Part shown: positions 45,198-56,047 of the stretch, one piece after another
Layout: every line of letters begins with the position of its first letter
Numbering within the stretch: position 1 is the stretch's first letter
From: Arctopsyche grandis
Taxonomy: Eukaryota > Arthropoda > Insecta > Trichoptera > Hydropsychidae
DNA length: 64,000 nucleotides
Reading direction: 5' to 3'
Assembly (NCBI RefSeq): GCF_051622035.1
Contig: NC_135362.1
Coordinates: 22,157,001 to 22,221,000, forward strand
The notes under the pieces: generated by a model
The model's database searches: none
What the model saw: only the letters and a program-made list of their open reading frames with translations
What the model was told of the DNA's origin: nothing
Made by a program: the position numbers and the translations under genes

Positions 45198-48100
45198 ATG
45201 GAAGACCCTACGTACTATAACGAGCCTTCAAGCCGTGATAGTGACACAGAATCACCTGCGGACAATTTGTCAAATAGCGATGCGAAACTCCTTCGAAAAT
45301 TTATCGAGAACTATGAAACGCTTCCGCTCCTGTGGGATCAGACTCATCCAGATTATTGCAATAAATTCAAGAGGAATGCCGCACTTGGCAAGTTATTGCG
45401 TATTTACATTCGATTGAAACCGGGAGCGACTGTTATCGACGTCAAGAGAAAAATCAACTCGCTGCGTTCTAACTACCGCAAGGAACTGAAGAAGATTATA
45501 GCATCGAAAAGTTCCGGTGATTCACCAGATGACGTATATTCTCCTACATCCTGGACGTTCTACGCACTGAATTTTCTGGACAAGATTGAACAGCCAGAGA
45601 ATTCTCACCAAAACAACCAGTACCGACTAGTTGAAATTGCGGTACGTCACCAATGCTTTGCCCACTTTGATTAAGTTATTATTATTGACTAGTGTTGTAC
45701 CCGATGAAGTATCGGCTCAAGTGCAGATCCGAGTCAGTGTGTAAGTGTATGTGTGTATTTGACGTAAGATCCGAAATGTCCGCCACGGCAGTATTGTCAG
45801 TGTAATAAGTAGACACCGGATAAACACAGTGCTTTTTCCAGGAATCGGGGCGGTTTAGCTCTATTTACAAAGCTAGAGTAAAAAAAAAACGTTCGGCAAA
45901 CCTTTAACAATGAAATGAACAATACACAGCACCCTCTGGGTCCGTTTTTTTCAAGACGGCATCTTGGTTTTCCGGTCTTTAGTAATAAGAAACCGCTTTA
46001 ATTTCTCGAGAATAATAATTTGTCGGCTCACAAACGGAGATACGTGCTTTCGTTTTTGGTTCATTGAAAATGTGTGGATGTGAGCGAAACGAAAGCCGAA
46101 ACGTCGATTTGGTACATGTCGCGGGGTTGGGGATCATTGGTCACAAAGCGCTCCCCCAAAAGTCACTAAAATCTTTATAACGGAACATCTGGCCGCCGAA
46201 AAGTCCATCATACTAACGAAAACTCGAGTGCCAAATATTCCGCATTCACGGTTTTCATAGCAAAAATTGTCTTTGTGACCATCGCAATGTGAGTAATAAT
46301 CCAATTACCAAGTCGCGGATTATTTACATTGTACTTTGATTATTTACAAGAATTTGTGTGTAAGAATTCGTTTCTGACGGTAATTGGAGAGAATTGCTCA
46401 ATATACATAGATGCGGGATAATGACAATTTAATTCAAGTGTTTTTTCATTGCACTGGCAATACTACCGTGGCGACCATTTTGGATCTTACGTCAGAACAG
46501 ACACTCGCTATTCTAAATGATTACCAGTTTTTTTTTTTCACTCGTTTGCGTTTTCAATTCGTTTATGGTTCACCAAGAGAGGTTTGTGGATCCGAATTAT
46601 AGTAAATTGCATAATTAAAATGTTGAGAATATGTGGATGCGAGCGAAACGGAAGCTCAAACGTCAAATACACACACACACACACACACACACACACTGAA
46701 CAGCCACTGACTCGGATCTGCACTTTAGCCATGATATCATCACATGGCTGTTGGCCAATTAAGTTATTAAATAAAATTAGATTAAAAGAAATGTGTTGGT
46801 CCTGTGTTCGATCCGCACGCGGTCGAATTTTTTTCAAATACCTTTTAAATATATTTTATTTAATTTTTATATTTAATTGTTTAATATGAAAAAAAAATTC
46901 GGATGGGACCAACCCATGACTTTGTCTATGTATTTGAAGAATATAAGAAGGTCACAAAATGAAATTCGATAATTAAACATACATACACGTTCACACATAC
47001 CGGTTATGGCAGCGTTTTCGATACAAATTGAGCGCAAATGTAGGGAAAATTACATAAGACAAAAGTTCTACTTCCGGTTTTTGGATTTTGTTCGAAATTT
47101 TGTTATTACTTAAAATCACTATAAATATTATACACATTAAATAACAAGAAAATAAAAATAATTTTAAAGGTCAAAATTAAATAATGAATATTGTTTTACA
47201 AAAAAATACTTCTTCTGGTTTACGAATTCTGACCAAAACCTTATCACTGTAGTGAGCGGACCCAAAGCGCGCCTTTCATTGTCCAATTGTTCGCCGTGCT
47301 TTGTTAAAGGTTCGCCGAACCTTTTTTTTTGCACTCTAGCTTTGTAAATAGAGCCAAACCGTCCCGATTCCTGGAAAAAGCACGCTCCCTATCCGCCCTT
47401 TACTTATCAGCTCTAAGTTAGTACATTAAGAATACAAATATATATTTTTGTCTGAGAATGTTTGTTCGCGGAAACATATTTAACACGTACGTATTCTTTT
47501 CACAATGTTACTTCTTTACTGTAGCAGTCGCAAAGGTTTTCATTTTCTTTGTATCTGTTATGACGTTTTTAAAGTTAAATTTGTAAAAACTTTTGTTAAT
47601 TTAAATTGGTTTGTGGAAAACACCAAATCTGGAAGCAAGAATCCCAGAAATATTTTCGAGCTCTCGATAGCTTTCTGTTGAGTTCATATTGGGATAGAGT
47701 CAACGATTTTTACAAAGTTTATTATATGTATGTACAGTCCCTTACCAGAATATTACGCCACCCCTATCGAGATGCGTTTGGGTAAATTTGTCACGGTCGT
47801 AAATAACTCATTATGGGAGCTTTTGGCCTCATTTTTTTTGTGATCTTATCCTTAAATGCAACTCTATTCACTAGCAAAAAATATCGGTGGATTATCCCTC
47901 AAAAGGTCTTCAAAAACAAAAGAAAGATGTTTGAAATCGGTTTGCGTCTGAATTTTGTTCAATATTGACGTGCGTTTCCGTTAAAATCATTCATTATTTT
48001 GTGAAAAGCACTGTGTTTTTTTCTCTTTTACTGCAACTTTATCATATTTCTAAGGTAAGTTGGTATTTAATATCTCGAAATTTTACTTTTTTTTATGATT

Positions 48101-51100
48101 TAAATTGCTTGTAAAACTTTTATTGGATTTTTTTAGATGGGTAGAAAATCAGATCTTTCTATAGAAAAAATTGCAAGCATTACATCATTATTAAATACAG
48201 GAAAGTTTTCTCAAAACAAAATCGCGACAATGGAGGGTGTTAGTAGGGCGTCTATTAGAAAAATAAAACAAAATCTGGAGACTGATTGCGACCCCACACT
48301 CAAGCGGCGAGCTAATAGTGGTACTAAAAAAAAATTTGGCCCTCGTGTGGATCGAAAAATCGCCAGGCTTGTTCCCAAGAATCGATTTATTACAAAAAAA
48401 AATATTCAACAACAATTAAAGGACGAAAACGTGAAATATCTACGTCAACAGTACGACTTCGTTTGGTCTCATATTAATCACATATTAATGATTTTGTAAA
48501 TTTAGTCTAATTTCATAATTATTTTTTTTCATATTAAATTAACAGTTTCCAATCATTCAGAGAGAAGTTTTGATGGTGTCTGGCCCAATTTAAACGAGAT
48601 TTTCGCATTATTTTGGTCAACATTGGCTTCTTTGCAGGTAGCCGTACTTTCAATCCAGCTTGGACCAAACGACGTCGTATTGTTGACGTAGATATTTCAC
48701 GTTTTCGTCCTTTAATTGTTGTTGAATATTTTTTTTTGTAGTAAATCGATTCTTGGGAACAGCCTGGCGATTTTTCGATCCACACGAGGGCCAAATTTTT
48801 TTTTAGTACCACTATTAGCTCGCCGCTTGAGTGTGGGGTCGCAATCAGTCTCCAGATTTTGTTTTATTTTTCTAATAGACGCCCTACTAACACCCTCCAT
48901 TGTCGCGATTTTGTTTTGAGAAAACTTTCCTGTATTTAATAATGATGTAATGCTTGCAATTTTTACTTTATCTATGTACGTAGTAACAATAGATGAAGTT
49001 TTGTGATCATGCGAAAATTCGAACTCGAGATTTTGACTGATTCGAACTCAGAATCGATTACTGACCACGTTTTAATGATCTAGAAAAAATGTGTGTGTGT
49101 GTGTCTGTGTACTTTGGGGATTTTTTCAACACCGTTAGTCCTATCGAACCGAAACTTAGTATCGGTTAATGAAATTTTTATAGACACTACGTAAATTTTT
49201 TCAAATTTTTAAGTTGACCGGAAATGGTACCTCCCCTTATAGGTGTCCTCTTTTTTTTATGTTTTTGAATTCGATTTTCTCCCAAACTACTAACTGAATT
49301 GGACTGATTTTTTTTTACATGTACTAGAAATAATAATTTTTATAATTTTATATTTTTTAAATCTTTTTATCTGAACCGGAAGTAGTACTTTTACTCTAGA
49401 GAATCGAGGTTTTTTATGTTTTTCTCAAAACCCTTTTGATTTATCGAACTGAAATTTCATATCGATCAGTTTAAGCTCAATACCAAGTTATGTATAAAAT
49501 TTGGTAAGCGTCCGTCAACCGAAAGTGGCAGTTTACTCTTGTTCGATTTGTCTTCCACTATTTTTTTCGACCCCTTAAACATGTGTGGTCTTCACGGAAA
49601 AATTCAAGTATAATTCTTGTATCAATGTGATTAAAATAAAAAAAAATCACTAAATTTAATAAACCGGAAGTGGGATTTTTTCCCTTCCGGAAGCATCCGG
49701 AAGGAAGGTCAAAAATGTTGTCGCCTGGATCCTGACCACACCCCTGAACGTATTAAGCTGAAAATTTATATTTATATTCTTTATGTACTAACTTAGATTT
49801 GGTAACGTTTTGGTCAGAATTCGTAAACCGGAAGTAGTATTTTTTTTAAAAACAATATTTCATTATTTTTTCATTATTTTATTTTGACCTTTTAAATTAT
49901 TTTAAGCTTCTTGATATTTATTGTGTATAATAGAGATATTGATTTTAAGTAAAAATAAAAAATAAAACCATCAAATTTAATGAACCGGAAGTGGGATTTT
50001 CTCCTATTAGAAAGGTCAAAAATGTTGTCGCCTGGATCCTGTCCACGCCCCTGAACGTATTAAGCTGAAAATTTATATTTGTGTTGTTTATGTACTAACT
50101 TAGATTTGGTAACGTTTTGGTCAGAATTCGTAAACCGGAAGTTGTATTTTTTTTAAAAACAATATTTCATTATTTTTTAATTATTTTATTTTGACCTGTT
50201 AAATTATTTTAAGCGTCTTGATATTTATTGTGTACAATAGAGATAGTGATTTTAAGTAAAAATAAAAAATAAAACCATCAAATTTAATGAACCGGAAGTG
50301 GGATTTTCTCCTATTAGAAAGGTCAAAAATGTTGTCGCCTGGATCCTGTCCACGCCCCTGAACGTATTAAGCTGAAAATTTATATTTGTGTTGTTTATGT
50401 ACTAACTTAGATTTGGTAACGTTTTGGTCAGAATTCGTAAACCGGAAGTAGTATTTTTTTTAAAAACAATATTTCATTATTTTATTTTGACCTTTTAAAT
50501 TATTTTTATCCTCTTGATATTAAATGTGTATAATAATTATACTGATTTTAAATAATTAAAAAAATTTGAACGAAATCCGCCAACCGGAAGTAGAAATTTT
50601 GTCTTGTGCAAGTATTTGCATATATTTGCGCTCAATTTGTATCGCTATCATAGTTATTAGTTCAATATCGAATTTTGTTTTGTAACCTTCTTATATTCCT
50701 CAAATACATAGATAAAGTCATGGGTTGGTCACACCCGAATTTTTTCTTTAGAAAGATCTGATTTTCTACCCATCTAAAAAAATCCAATAAAAGTTTTACA
50801 AGCAATTTAAATCATAAAACAAAGTAAAATTTCGAGATATTAAATACCAACTTACCTTAGAAATATGATAAAGTTGCAGTAAAAGAGAAAAAAACACAGT
50901 GCTTTTCACAAAATAATGAATGATTTTAACGGAAACGCACGTCAATATTGAACAAAATTCAGACGCAAACCGATTTCAAACATCTTTCTTTTGTTTTTGA
51001 AGACCTTTTGAGGGATAATCCACCGATATTTTTTGCTAGTGAATAGAGTTGCATTTAAGGATAAGATCACAAAAAAAATGAGGTCAAAAGTTCCCATAAT

Positions 51101-54100
51101 GAGTTATTTACGACCGTGACAAATTTACCCAAACGCATCTCGAGAGGGGTGGCGTAATATTCTGGTCAGGGACTGTAAGTCTAAAAGCTTTGTCTGTGAC
51201 GAATACGTATGGGGACAGTTTATTTTGTGTTGGGTAAAGATGCTGGTCCTGGTAAATTCAGAGCTTTTTTTGCATAAATTCTCTAAATTTGGAATATGTG
51301 CAACGCACTTCCATCTGAAATACGACCGTTAATTTTCGCGTCCACCATTACGAACGAAAATAATGTTGTATGTATGATGCTGTATGGTGTTTTCTGTCGA
51401 TTGCCACTATTTTGAAAAATTATTGTCGAGATCCATATTCACGAACGGTTTCACGTCACTCATCTAGTGTTCTTGGTGTTACGGGGCGCTCCGCTACAAA
51501 TCGCTGCAAACGGGGTCTACGTGACGAGCCAGAATGTTAAATTACAGAAAACACAAATATCGGAAGGCAAAGATCGAAAATCGAAAGATCTTAAGTCGAA
51601 AGATCAAAAAAAGGGTGCATGGTAAACGGTACATACTCACTTAATTTGCGTGAGCAGGGTACAACAGGAACAAGAAGAACAGGCTATTCCTCCCGTATTC
51701 TGCGCGCGCACATTAATACGGGAGGAAAAGCCCATTCCTCTTGTTCCTGTTGTATCCTGCTCGCGCAAATTAAGTGAGTATGTACCATGCACCCTTTTTT
51801 TTATCTTTCGACTTTAGATTTTTTGATTTTCGATCTTTGCCTTCCGATATTTGCGTTTTCTGTAATTTAACATTCTGGCTCGTCACGGAGACCGCTGCAA
51901 ACGACGCGGCTGCAATGCTCATTTCATACTTTTATGTCGATTTTTGCCTTTTTAACAATTGCCAATCATCAATGCACATCGGAATGTCATCTACGCAACC
52001 CAAAGAATATCTCGTCTCGTACATGCTTAAATTAAAACAGTCGCAATCTCGTCGAGACGTCAAATACCGAAATGCAGCCGCGTCGTTTGCAGCGATTTGT
52101 AGCAAACCCGTTTTGACACTTATGATACAAGTCTCGAATTATAACACAAATCAATAGTTCCAGTCACAAACTACTAGTATGATAGTTTAATCACTTAGTT
52201 ACTAGTATGGTAGTTTAATCACAAGTTACTAGTATGGTTGTTTAATGACAAGTTATTAACCACTAAAAGTCAAGCAGTTGAATCAAAAAGTGCCTTAACA
52301 ACGGGCTGGTGGTTGTATATATAAAATCTACTGGTGAGATCAACCAATCAGAGAACAGTTTGAACACATGTCTAAATCCGAATATATTTAGAGTTTATAC
52401 ACTTAAGGTCTGACCGCACTATACGACAACCGAACGATCCGATACTTCACAACAGTGTGCGACAATATTAGGTAAACCGCACTTGAACGACAGCGATGCG
52501 ACACTGCAGTAAATTATGTCAATCATTCGTTCGATACCTCGGAGCAAAATGGACGCTATTATAGTATCTTTGATATTCGAGGAAGAAGAACAATCGAAAA
52601 AACCCAAAATATTATGGCTACATGCTATTTCAAAGTCACGAAGAAGGAGAAGGAGAATAATTGTCGCAAGGCAACCCCCCACTCAACGACACCTTGCGTC
52701 AAAGTTGGTCGAAAAATCAACTTTGACGCAAGGTGTCGTTCTACGTCATGCGAATGTCGCGCAGTGCGTTATGTCTAATATTTCATCGTTATGTCTATGT
52801 ACAATTTCATACAAACAATATTTGGTCACGTACTGTTGTGAAGTGTCTGATCGTTCGGTTGTCGCATAGTGCGGTCAGAGGCCTGACTGCACTTAGGGGT
52901 TCCAAAAAACCGCCCGAAATAAAAAGCCGGTTTTCGGTTTTTCTACAAATAAAAAATCGGTTGGACGGTTTTCACCGTTTTTAGAAAATTAAAATTTTTT
53001 TTTAAGTTTAAAATTTTTATATCGAAAAAAAAATGTAAATATACATATATTATATTAAGTTTTTTGTGAATTAAATTGAGTTATAAACATTATGAACTTT
53101 CATAAGATCATTATTTTATATTATTATTACAAATATTACAATAAATATAATTTGTATAATATATCACAGCCGTAAAATGGCAGATCCTAAATGCGCACAA
53201 ATAATTAAATGATTTAAATAAGCTACTATCAAGAATATATTATTAAAAAAATAATGTGTAACCTCGCTAAAAAACTATAATTGTGAAATAGTGAATAAAT
53301 ATTAAGAACTGCCGAGATTCAAAGATATAGATAAACAGATATCAAGGGGATAAAGACATTTCGAAGCTGTTTTTACGCATCTGTTTTAGCTTAAAAATCC
53401 AAAAACAAACCGTTGCAAATTATTGTGGATTTAAAATGCAAATTTTAAATCCACAATAAAAGTAGGTATGTAGCCTTCCAATTCCTTCGAAGAAAAATCA
53501 ATTATATTTCGGGAATTCCTATGCATTTTGCCATAAATCACTTGAGTTTACGACTACTGTTTTGTTGTTGACAAGTATGTACAAGGATTTGCGATAGTAA
53601 CGTTTTTTATACCTGAAGTTGGGTAGGTCATTGAAACTACATACTTTCAATAATATTTTATTGGTCTTCGTCCATTACTAAATCTCAAAGAAACCGCTCA
53701 AAAAAGAAAGTATGTACCGTTTTTTGTCCAAAGAAATATACGCCTATTACCTAAGAGAGTTTATACACAATTTGAAATTCATAATTGTTAATTTTGAGGA
53801 AAAAAACATTAATTAAAGAAAACCTTAAAAAGCCGGTTGATCAAGCCAAAAAGCCGGTTTTCGTTTTTTTGATAAATGGTCAAAAAGCCGGTTTTTCGGT
53901 TTCGGTTTAAACCGGCTTGGAAGCCCTAGACCGCACTATACGACAACCGAAGTGGTGCACACTATACGACAAATTTTGAATAAATCAGTAAAATTTGATA
54001 AAACCAATTATATTAGTAATAAACCAGCCATCATTTATAAAAACAAGGTTGTGTTTGCTCAACTTTGAGATGGTACAAATCGTATACATACATATTTATT

Positions 54101-54491
54101 TGTCGTGGTGTCTGGCATGAATGACATTATTAACCGATCACATATTTTTTTGCAGTATGAAGATTATGATGTGAGCAAACTGAAAGCAGAAAGAACTACT
54201 TCGCTGTCATCTATCCAGCAAAGAGAAAAACACTTTTCTGAACCACCGCGAAAGAAAAAGCGGCTGCTAGGAACTATTTCACAGCAAACTGAGCTTTTAC
54301 AAAAAGCTTGTTCATTTCTCGAGAGTTCTGAAAAACCAGAAGAAAACCCAATTATTGTCAAGTTATGGTATGAAAAACTACAAAATTTGGACCCCCTACA
54401 AAGATTGTATGCTGAAAAGGCCATAAATGATATTTTATTTGAGGCCTCCCTCGGAACTCTGGAAAGGAATTCTGTTAAAATCAATGAGTGA
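45198..54491 (+). CDS. MADF-BESS protein, two exons
   Basis: Exon 1 (45198-45641, 148 codons) encodes a MADF domain: LLRKFIENYETLPLLWDQTH, then KRKINSLRSNYRKELKKI, then SWTFYALNFLDKI. Exon 2 (54156-54491) has a KRRLL-type basic stretch (PPRKKKRLL) and a BESS-like C-terminus (LDPLQRLYAEKAINDILFEA). A GTACGT donor and a TTTTTTTGCAG acceptor join in phase 0, giving 259 residues. MADF binds DNA and BESS mediates protein contacts. The protein could be a host transcription regulator or a transposon-derived accessory protein. The 8.5 kb intron is packed with Tc1, MITE and hAT-like insertions, yet both exons remain open. Confidence 0.8.
45697..45812 (+). repeat. Short repeat, inverted partner at 46440-46735
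   Basis: AAGTGCAGATCCGAGTCAGTG and GACGTAAGATCCGAAATGT/CCGCCACGGCAGTATTGTC-like words recur in reverse complement at 46440-46735. This is a deletion form of the same element. It lies in the MADF-BESS intron. Confidence 0.55.
45825..45960 (-). repeat. 150 bp hairpin/T-run element, copy 3
   Basis: It is the reverse complement of the copy at 42034-42182: TTCCAGGAATCGGGGCGG, then an A run and a worn hairpin. Confidence 0.55.
46130..46305 (+). repeat. Repeat D, copy in MADF-BESS intron
   Basis: It shares AAAGTCACTAAAATCT, CGGAACATCTGG and AAAACTCGAGTGCCAAATATT with other D copies, especially 55863-56047. It ends AATAATCCAATTACC. Confidence 0.65.
46440..46735 (-). repeat. Longer partner of the 45697-45812 repeat
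   Basis: It is inverted relative to that copy and contains an (AC)n microsatellite at about 46670-46697. Confidence 0.5.
46890..47232 (-). repeat. Element F, outer copy
   Basis: It is the reverse complement of about 50400-50745: CCAACCCATGACTTT with CTATGTATTTGA at one end, CAAATTGAGCGCAAAT in the middle and GTTTACGAATTCTGACCAAAA at the other. Confidence 0.6.
47253..47403 (+). repeat. 150 bp hairpin/T-run element, copy 2
   Basis: The perfect hairpin AAAGGTTCGCCGAACCTTT with a following T run, then TTTGTAAATAGAGCCAAACC, is nearly identical to the copy at 42034. Confidence 0.65.
48137..48499 (+). pseudogene. Tc1-like transposase, N-terminal part, left copy
   Basis: MGRKSDLSIEKIASI and FSQNKIATMEGVSRASIRKI form the first helix-turn-helix, and a second paired-like domain begins (KNRFITKKNIQQQL). 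The frame ends by position 120, before any DDE catalytic residue. The left terminal arm runs directly into this start and includes an intron-like GTAAGT...TTTTTTTAG upstream of the ATG. Confidence 0.75.
48536..48964 (-). pseudogene. Tc1-like transposase, N-terminal part, right copy
   Basis: The minus strand repeats TMEGVSRASIRKI and goes further than the left copy (STIRRRLVQAGLKV, MRKSRLNWARHHQNFSLNDW). It stops before the catalytic domain, with a frame interruption in between. Element F separates its first codons from the right terminal arm. Confidence 0.75.
48965..50738. mobile_element. Element F, inserted in the Tc1-like fold-back
   Basis: It interrupts the right arm: GCAATTTTT lies on one side and ATTTTTTCTTTAG on the other. 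The ends ACTTTATCTATGTA and TACATAGATAAAGT are inverted. The interior holds about three tandem units of about 310 bp. A partial inverted copy lies at 46890-47232. Noncoding, family unknown. Confidence 0.55.
49640..50530. repeat. Tandem array of about 310 bp units
   Basis: AACCGGAAGTGGGATTTT recurs at about 49662, 49984 and 50290. Each copy is followed by GTTGTCGCCTGGATCCTG, CTGAACGTATTAAGCTG and TTGGTAACGTTTTGGTCAG. The last two units are almost identical, so the array is recent. Confidence 0.8.
51486..52128. mobile_element. MITE G, copy 2, split by fold-back B
   Basis: The inverted ends contain CTACAAATCGCTGCAAAC on the left and GTTTGCAGCGATTTGTAG on the right. The left end is cut by element B at 51512-51893 and resumes at 51903 with GACGCGGCTGCA, the partner of TGCAGCCGCGTC on the right. 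Confidence 0.65.
51512..51893. mobile_element. Fold-back element B, copy 3, 9 bp duplication
   Basis: The 382 bp element has ends GGGGTCTACGTGACGAG and CTCGTCACGGAGACC and is palindromic around about 51705. It is flanked by exact GCTGCAAAC (51503-51511 and 51894-51902). The 9 bp duplication again suggests the Mutator superfamily. Confidence 0.75.
52129..52405. repeat. Short tandem ACTAGTATGGTAGTTTAATC repeats
   Basis: Three to four imperfect copies of about 30 bp occur at 52170-52255 in the MADF-BESS intron. The rest is unassigned. Confidence 0.5.
52406..52880. mobile_element. MITE with Harbinger-like remnant
   Basis: The ends CTGACCGCACTATACGACAA and TTGTCGCATAGTGCGGTCAG are inverted, extending to CCGAACGATC. 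TAA precedes the left end. Inside, the plus frame MDAIIVSLIFEEEEQ with ILWLHAISKSRRRRRR resembles the N-terminal region of Harbinger nucleases; the remainder is lost. An internal hairpin (CTTTGACGCAAGGTGTCGTT and partner) lies at 52686-52741. Confidence 0.55.
52898..53929. mobile_element. Terminal-inverted-repeat element inside a second MITE copy
   Basis: The ends TAGGGGTTCCAAAAAACCG and CCGGCTTGGAAGCCCTA face each other and are followed inward by AAAAGCCGGTTTTCGG-like repeats. The flanks GACTGCACT and GACCGCACT form an imperfect 9 bp duplication inside another copy of the 52406 MITE, which resumes at 53930. Noncoding, AT-rich interior. Confidence 0.5.
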
Positions 54492-54655
54492 GAGAATACT
54501 GTTCACACTTTTTAAATCAATCCATTACCCAGCGATTAAACCTAAAATTATTGCGATACGTACATTTTGGCGAGGATACACTTCCAATGACCATAGTCCG
54601 TGGTAAGGCGAGTACTGAAAAAATATCAATAATATTGACCGTGTAAGGTTCCTAA

Positions 54656-54716
54656 TTTTATAACAAAACTTTATTTGAAAGTTCATACGACAATTCACAC
54701 TGGTGAAAAACCACAT
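54656..54716 (+). pseudogene. Orphan C2H2 finger fragment
   Basis: The plus frame reads LYLKVHTTIHTGEKPHT and then stops. HTGEKP is the C2H2 linker. Only the tail of one finger remains, just outside the right end of the possible Harbinger-type unit. Confidence 0.55.
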
Positions 54717-55860
54717 ACATAAATGTAAAGTGACAAATGTTAAGTGCTAAGTTCGCGCTAAAATATAATCTAACAATAATCTATAAAATCATACGGTTTT
54801 GCGGAAGCATGATATCTTGTTGCCAATTAGGGCTAAAACTAACATGCTCATGAACTCCCCCCTCTCGAGAGCTGTTCGACTCCTCAAATTACTGGCACAC
54901 TCCGTGGATCTCTTCAATGCCAGTTATGTTGAGTTGGTCGAACACATCCTACATAACACGATATAATTATCTGTATTATTTCCTTATTTTTCACTATACA
55001 TATTTCTTACTTGCTTTTAATTTTTTTATTATTTGTGTTATTCTTGTTTTATTTTTGTATTAAAACCACAGTGAGGCTTTGAGGCTTCCTGTAAAGTCTC
55101 TATTGTATTTTTGTACATTTTATTTTTATAAAATAAAATGTACAAAAATAAACATTGAAAAATCAAAGGCATAATTTATTTCGGCTCAAGTCGTTTTCAG
55201 ACATTTTTACGTTTTACCGAATTGTATTTTGGAGAATAAATTCATTGTATGATATTTATTAAATAATATATATTAATATTAATAAAAATTGTGAACCTCT
55301 GTATTTAGACGATATTGTTTCGAAACGAGACTAATTCACTACTTATTATTTTTCTCTTTCCACATTGAATGAGATGAGAAATTGTCTCGTAATATTTCTC
55401 GATAGATTTTGTCGTTAATAAAGTAAGTATGCAGATTATGTTTGAAAGCCTAATAATTAATTAACATTCTAATATCTGGAGTACTAATGCAGGATACCAT
55501 ATACGTATACATACATATGTACATAGTGACCCGATGTAAATCATTATATTTAAAAAAAAAAATCTATATTTTGTATTTTTTTATTTATGAAACTAATAAA
55601 ACATTACTTTTGGCAAATATCAGGCCTTTCCTCAATTTGACTTTTTTTTTAATAAGGTTAATGGCAAAGGGTTAACTATCACCGACCCTAAAATATTTGA
55701 ATTTTTAAACATGTTTATTACGATTCTATTTCACTATCGACTTGCGGACACAATTTAAATATATCGGGGGTCAAACTTCGCGAAATGTCAAAGATTCAAA
55801 GCGATTGGAAGAGTTTGTCCAAAACAATCGAAAAGTGAAACTAATATAAACCTCGTAAAA
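54717..55860. other. AT-rich stretch
   Basis: A short inverted repeat around ATTTTATTTTTATAAAATAAAAT lies at 55110-55150. No gene is supported. Confidence 0.3.
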
Positions 55861-55862
55861 AT

Positions 55863-56047
55863 GGTTCGGTGATTATTGCCCACAAAGCGCTCGTCCAAAA
55901 GTCACTAAAATCTCTATAACGAAACATCTGGCAGCCAAAAAGTCTATCATACCAACGAAAGCTCGAGTCCCAAATATTCCGTAATCGCGATATTGATGGC
56001 AAAAATTGTCTTTTGGGCAATCGCAATGTGACTAATAATCCAATTAC
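55863..56047 (+). repeat. Repeat D, copy
   Basis: It starts GGTTCGGTGATTATTGCCC and ends AATAATCCAATTACC. It is closest to the copy at 46130-46305. Confidence 0.7.

Larger units (their letters stand above)
47735..51175. mobile_element. Tc1-like fold-back with two half-transposases
   Basis: The ends CAGTCCCTTACCAGAATATT and AATATTCTGGTCAGGGACTG are flanked by TA (47733-47734 and 51176-51177), the Tc1/mariner target. The terminal arms, 47735-48160 and about 50750-51175, are near-identical inverted repeats of about 425 bp. Inside, the 5' half of the transposase gene occurs twice in opposite orientation. Without the inserted element F the unit would be about 1.7 kb and almost wholly palindromic. 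It is non-autonomous. Confidence 0.8.
44887..54652 (+). mobile_element. Possible Harbinger-type element around the MADF-BESS gene
   Basis: The left end AGGCACCTTACACGATCAAT matches the reverse complement of the right end, AGGAACCTTACACGGTCAAT, for about 27 bp with few differences. TAA flanks both sides (44884-44886 and 54653-54655). PIF/Harbinger elements duplicate 3 bp TWA targets and often carry a second gene for a Myb/MADF-like DNA-binding protein. No Harbinger transposase is found inside, and the interior is filled by later insertions in the MADF-BESS intron. An inner copy of the terminus near 45040-45066 suggests a terminal duplication. Confidence 0.5.

Noticed and set aside
46584-46889. 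Plus-strand frame with a His/Thr run
   Set aside because: The run is an (AC)n microsatellite inside a repeat; no domain.
49640-50530. CRISPR-like array
   Set aside because: The units are about 310 bp direct repeats without unique spacers, in a eukaryotic transposon.
54105-54155. An independent start codon for the BESS exon
   Set aside because: The ATG at 54105 lies upstream of a strong acceptor whose splice gives an in-phase join to the MADF exon, so these codons are more likely intron.
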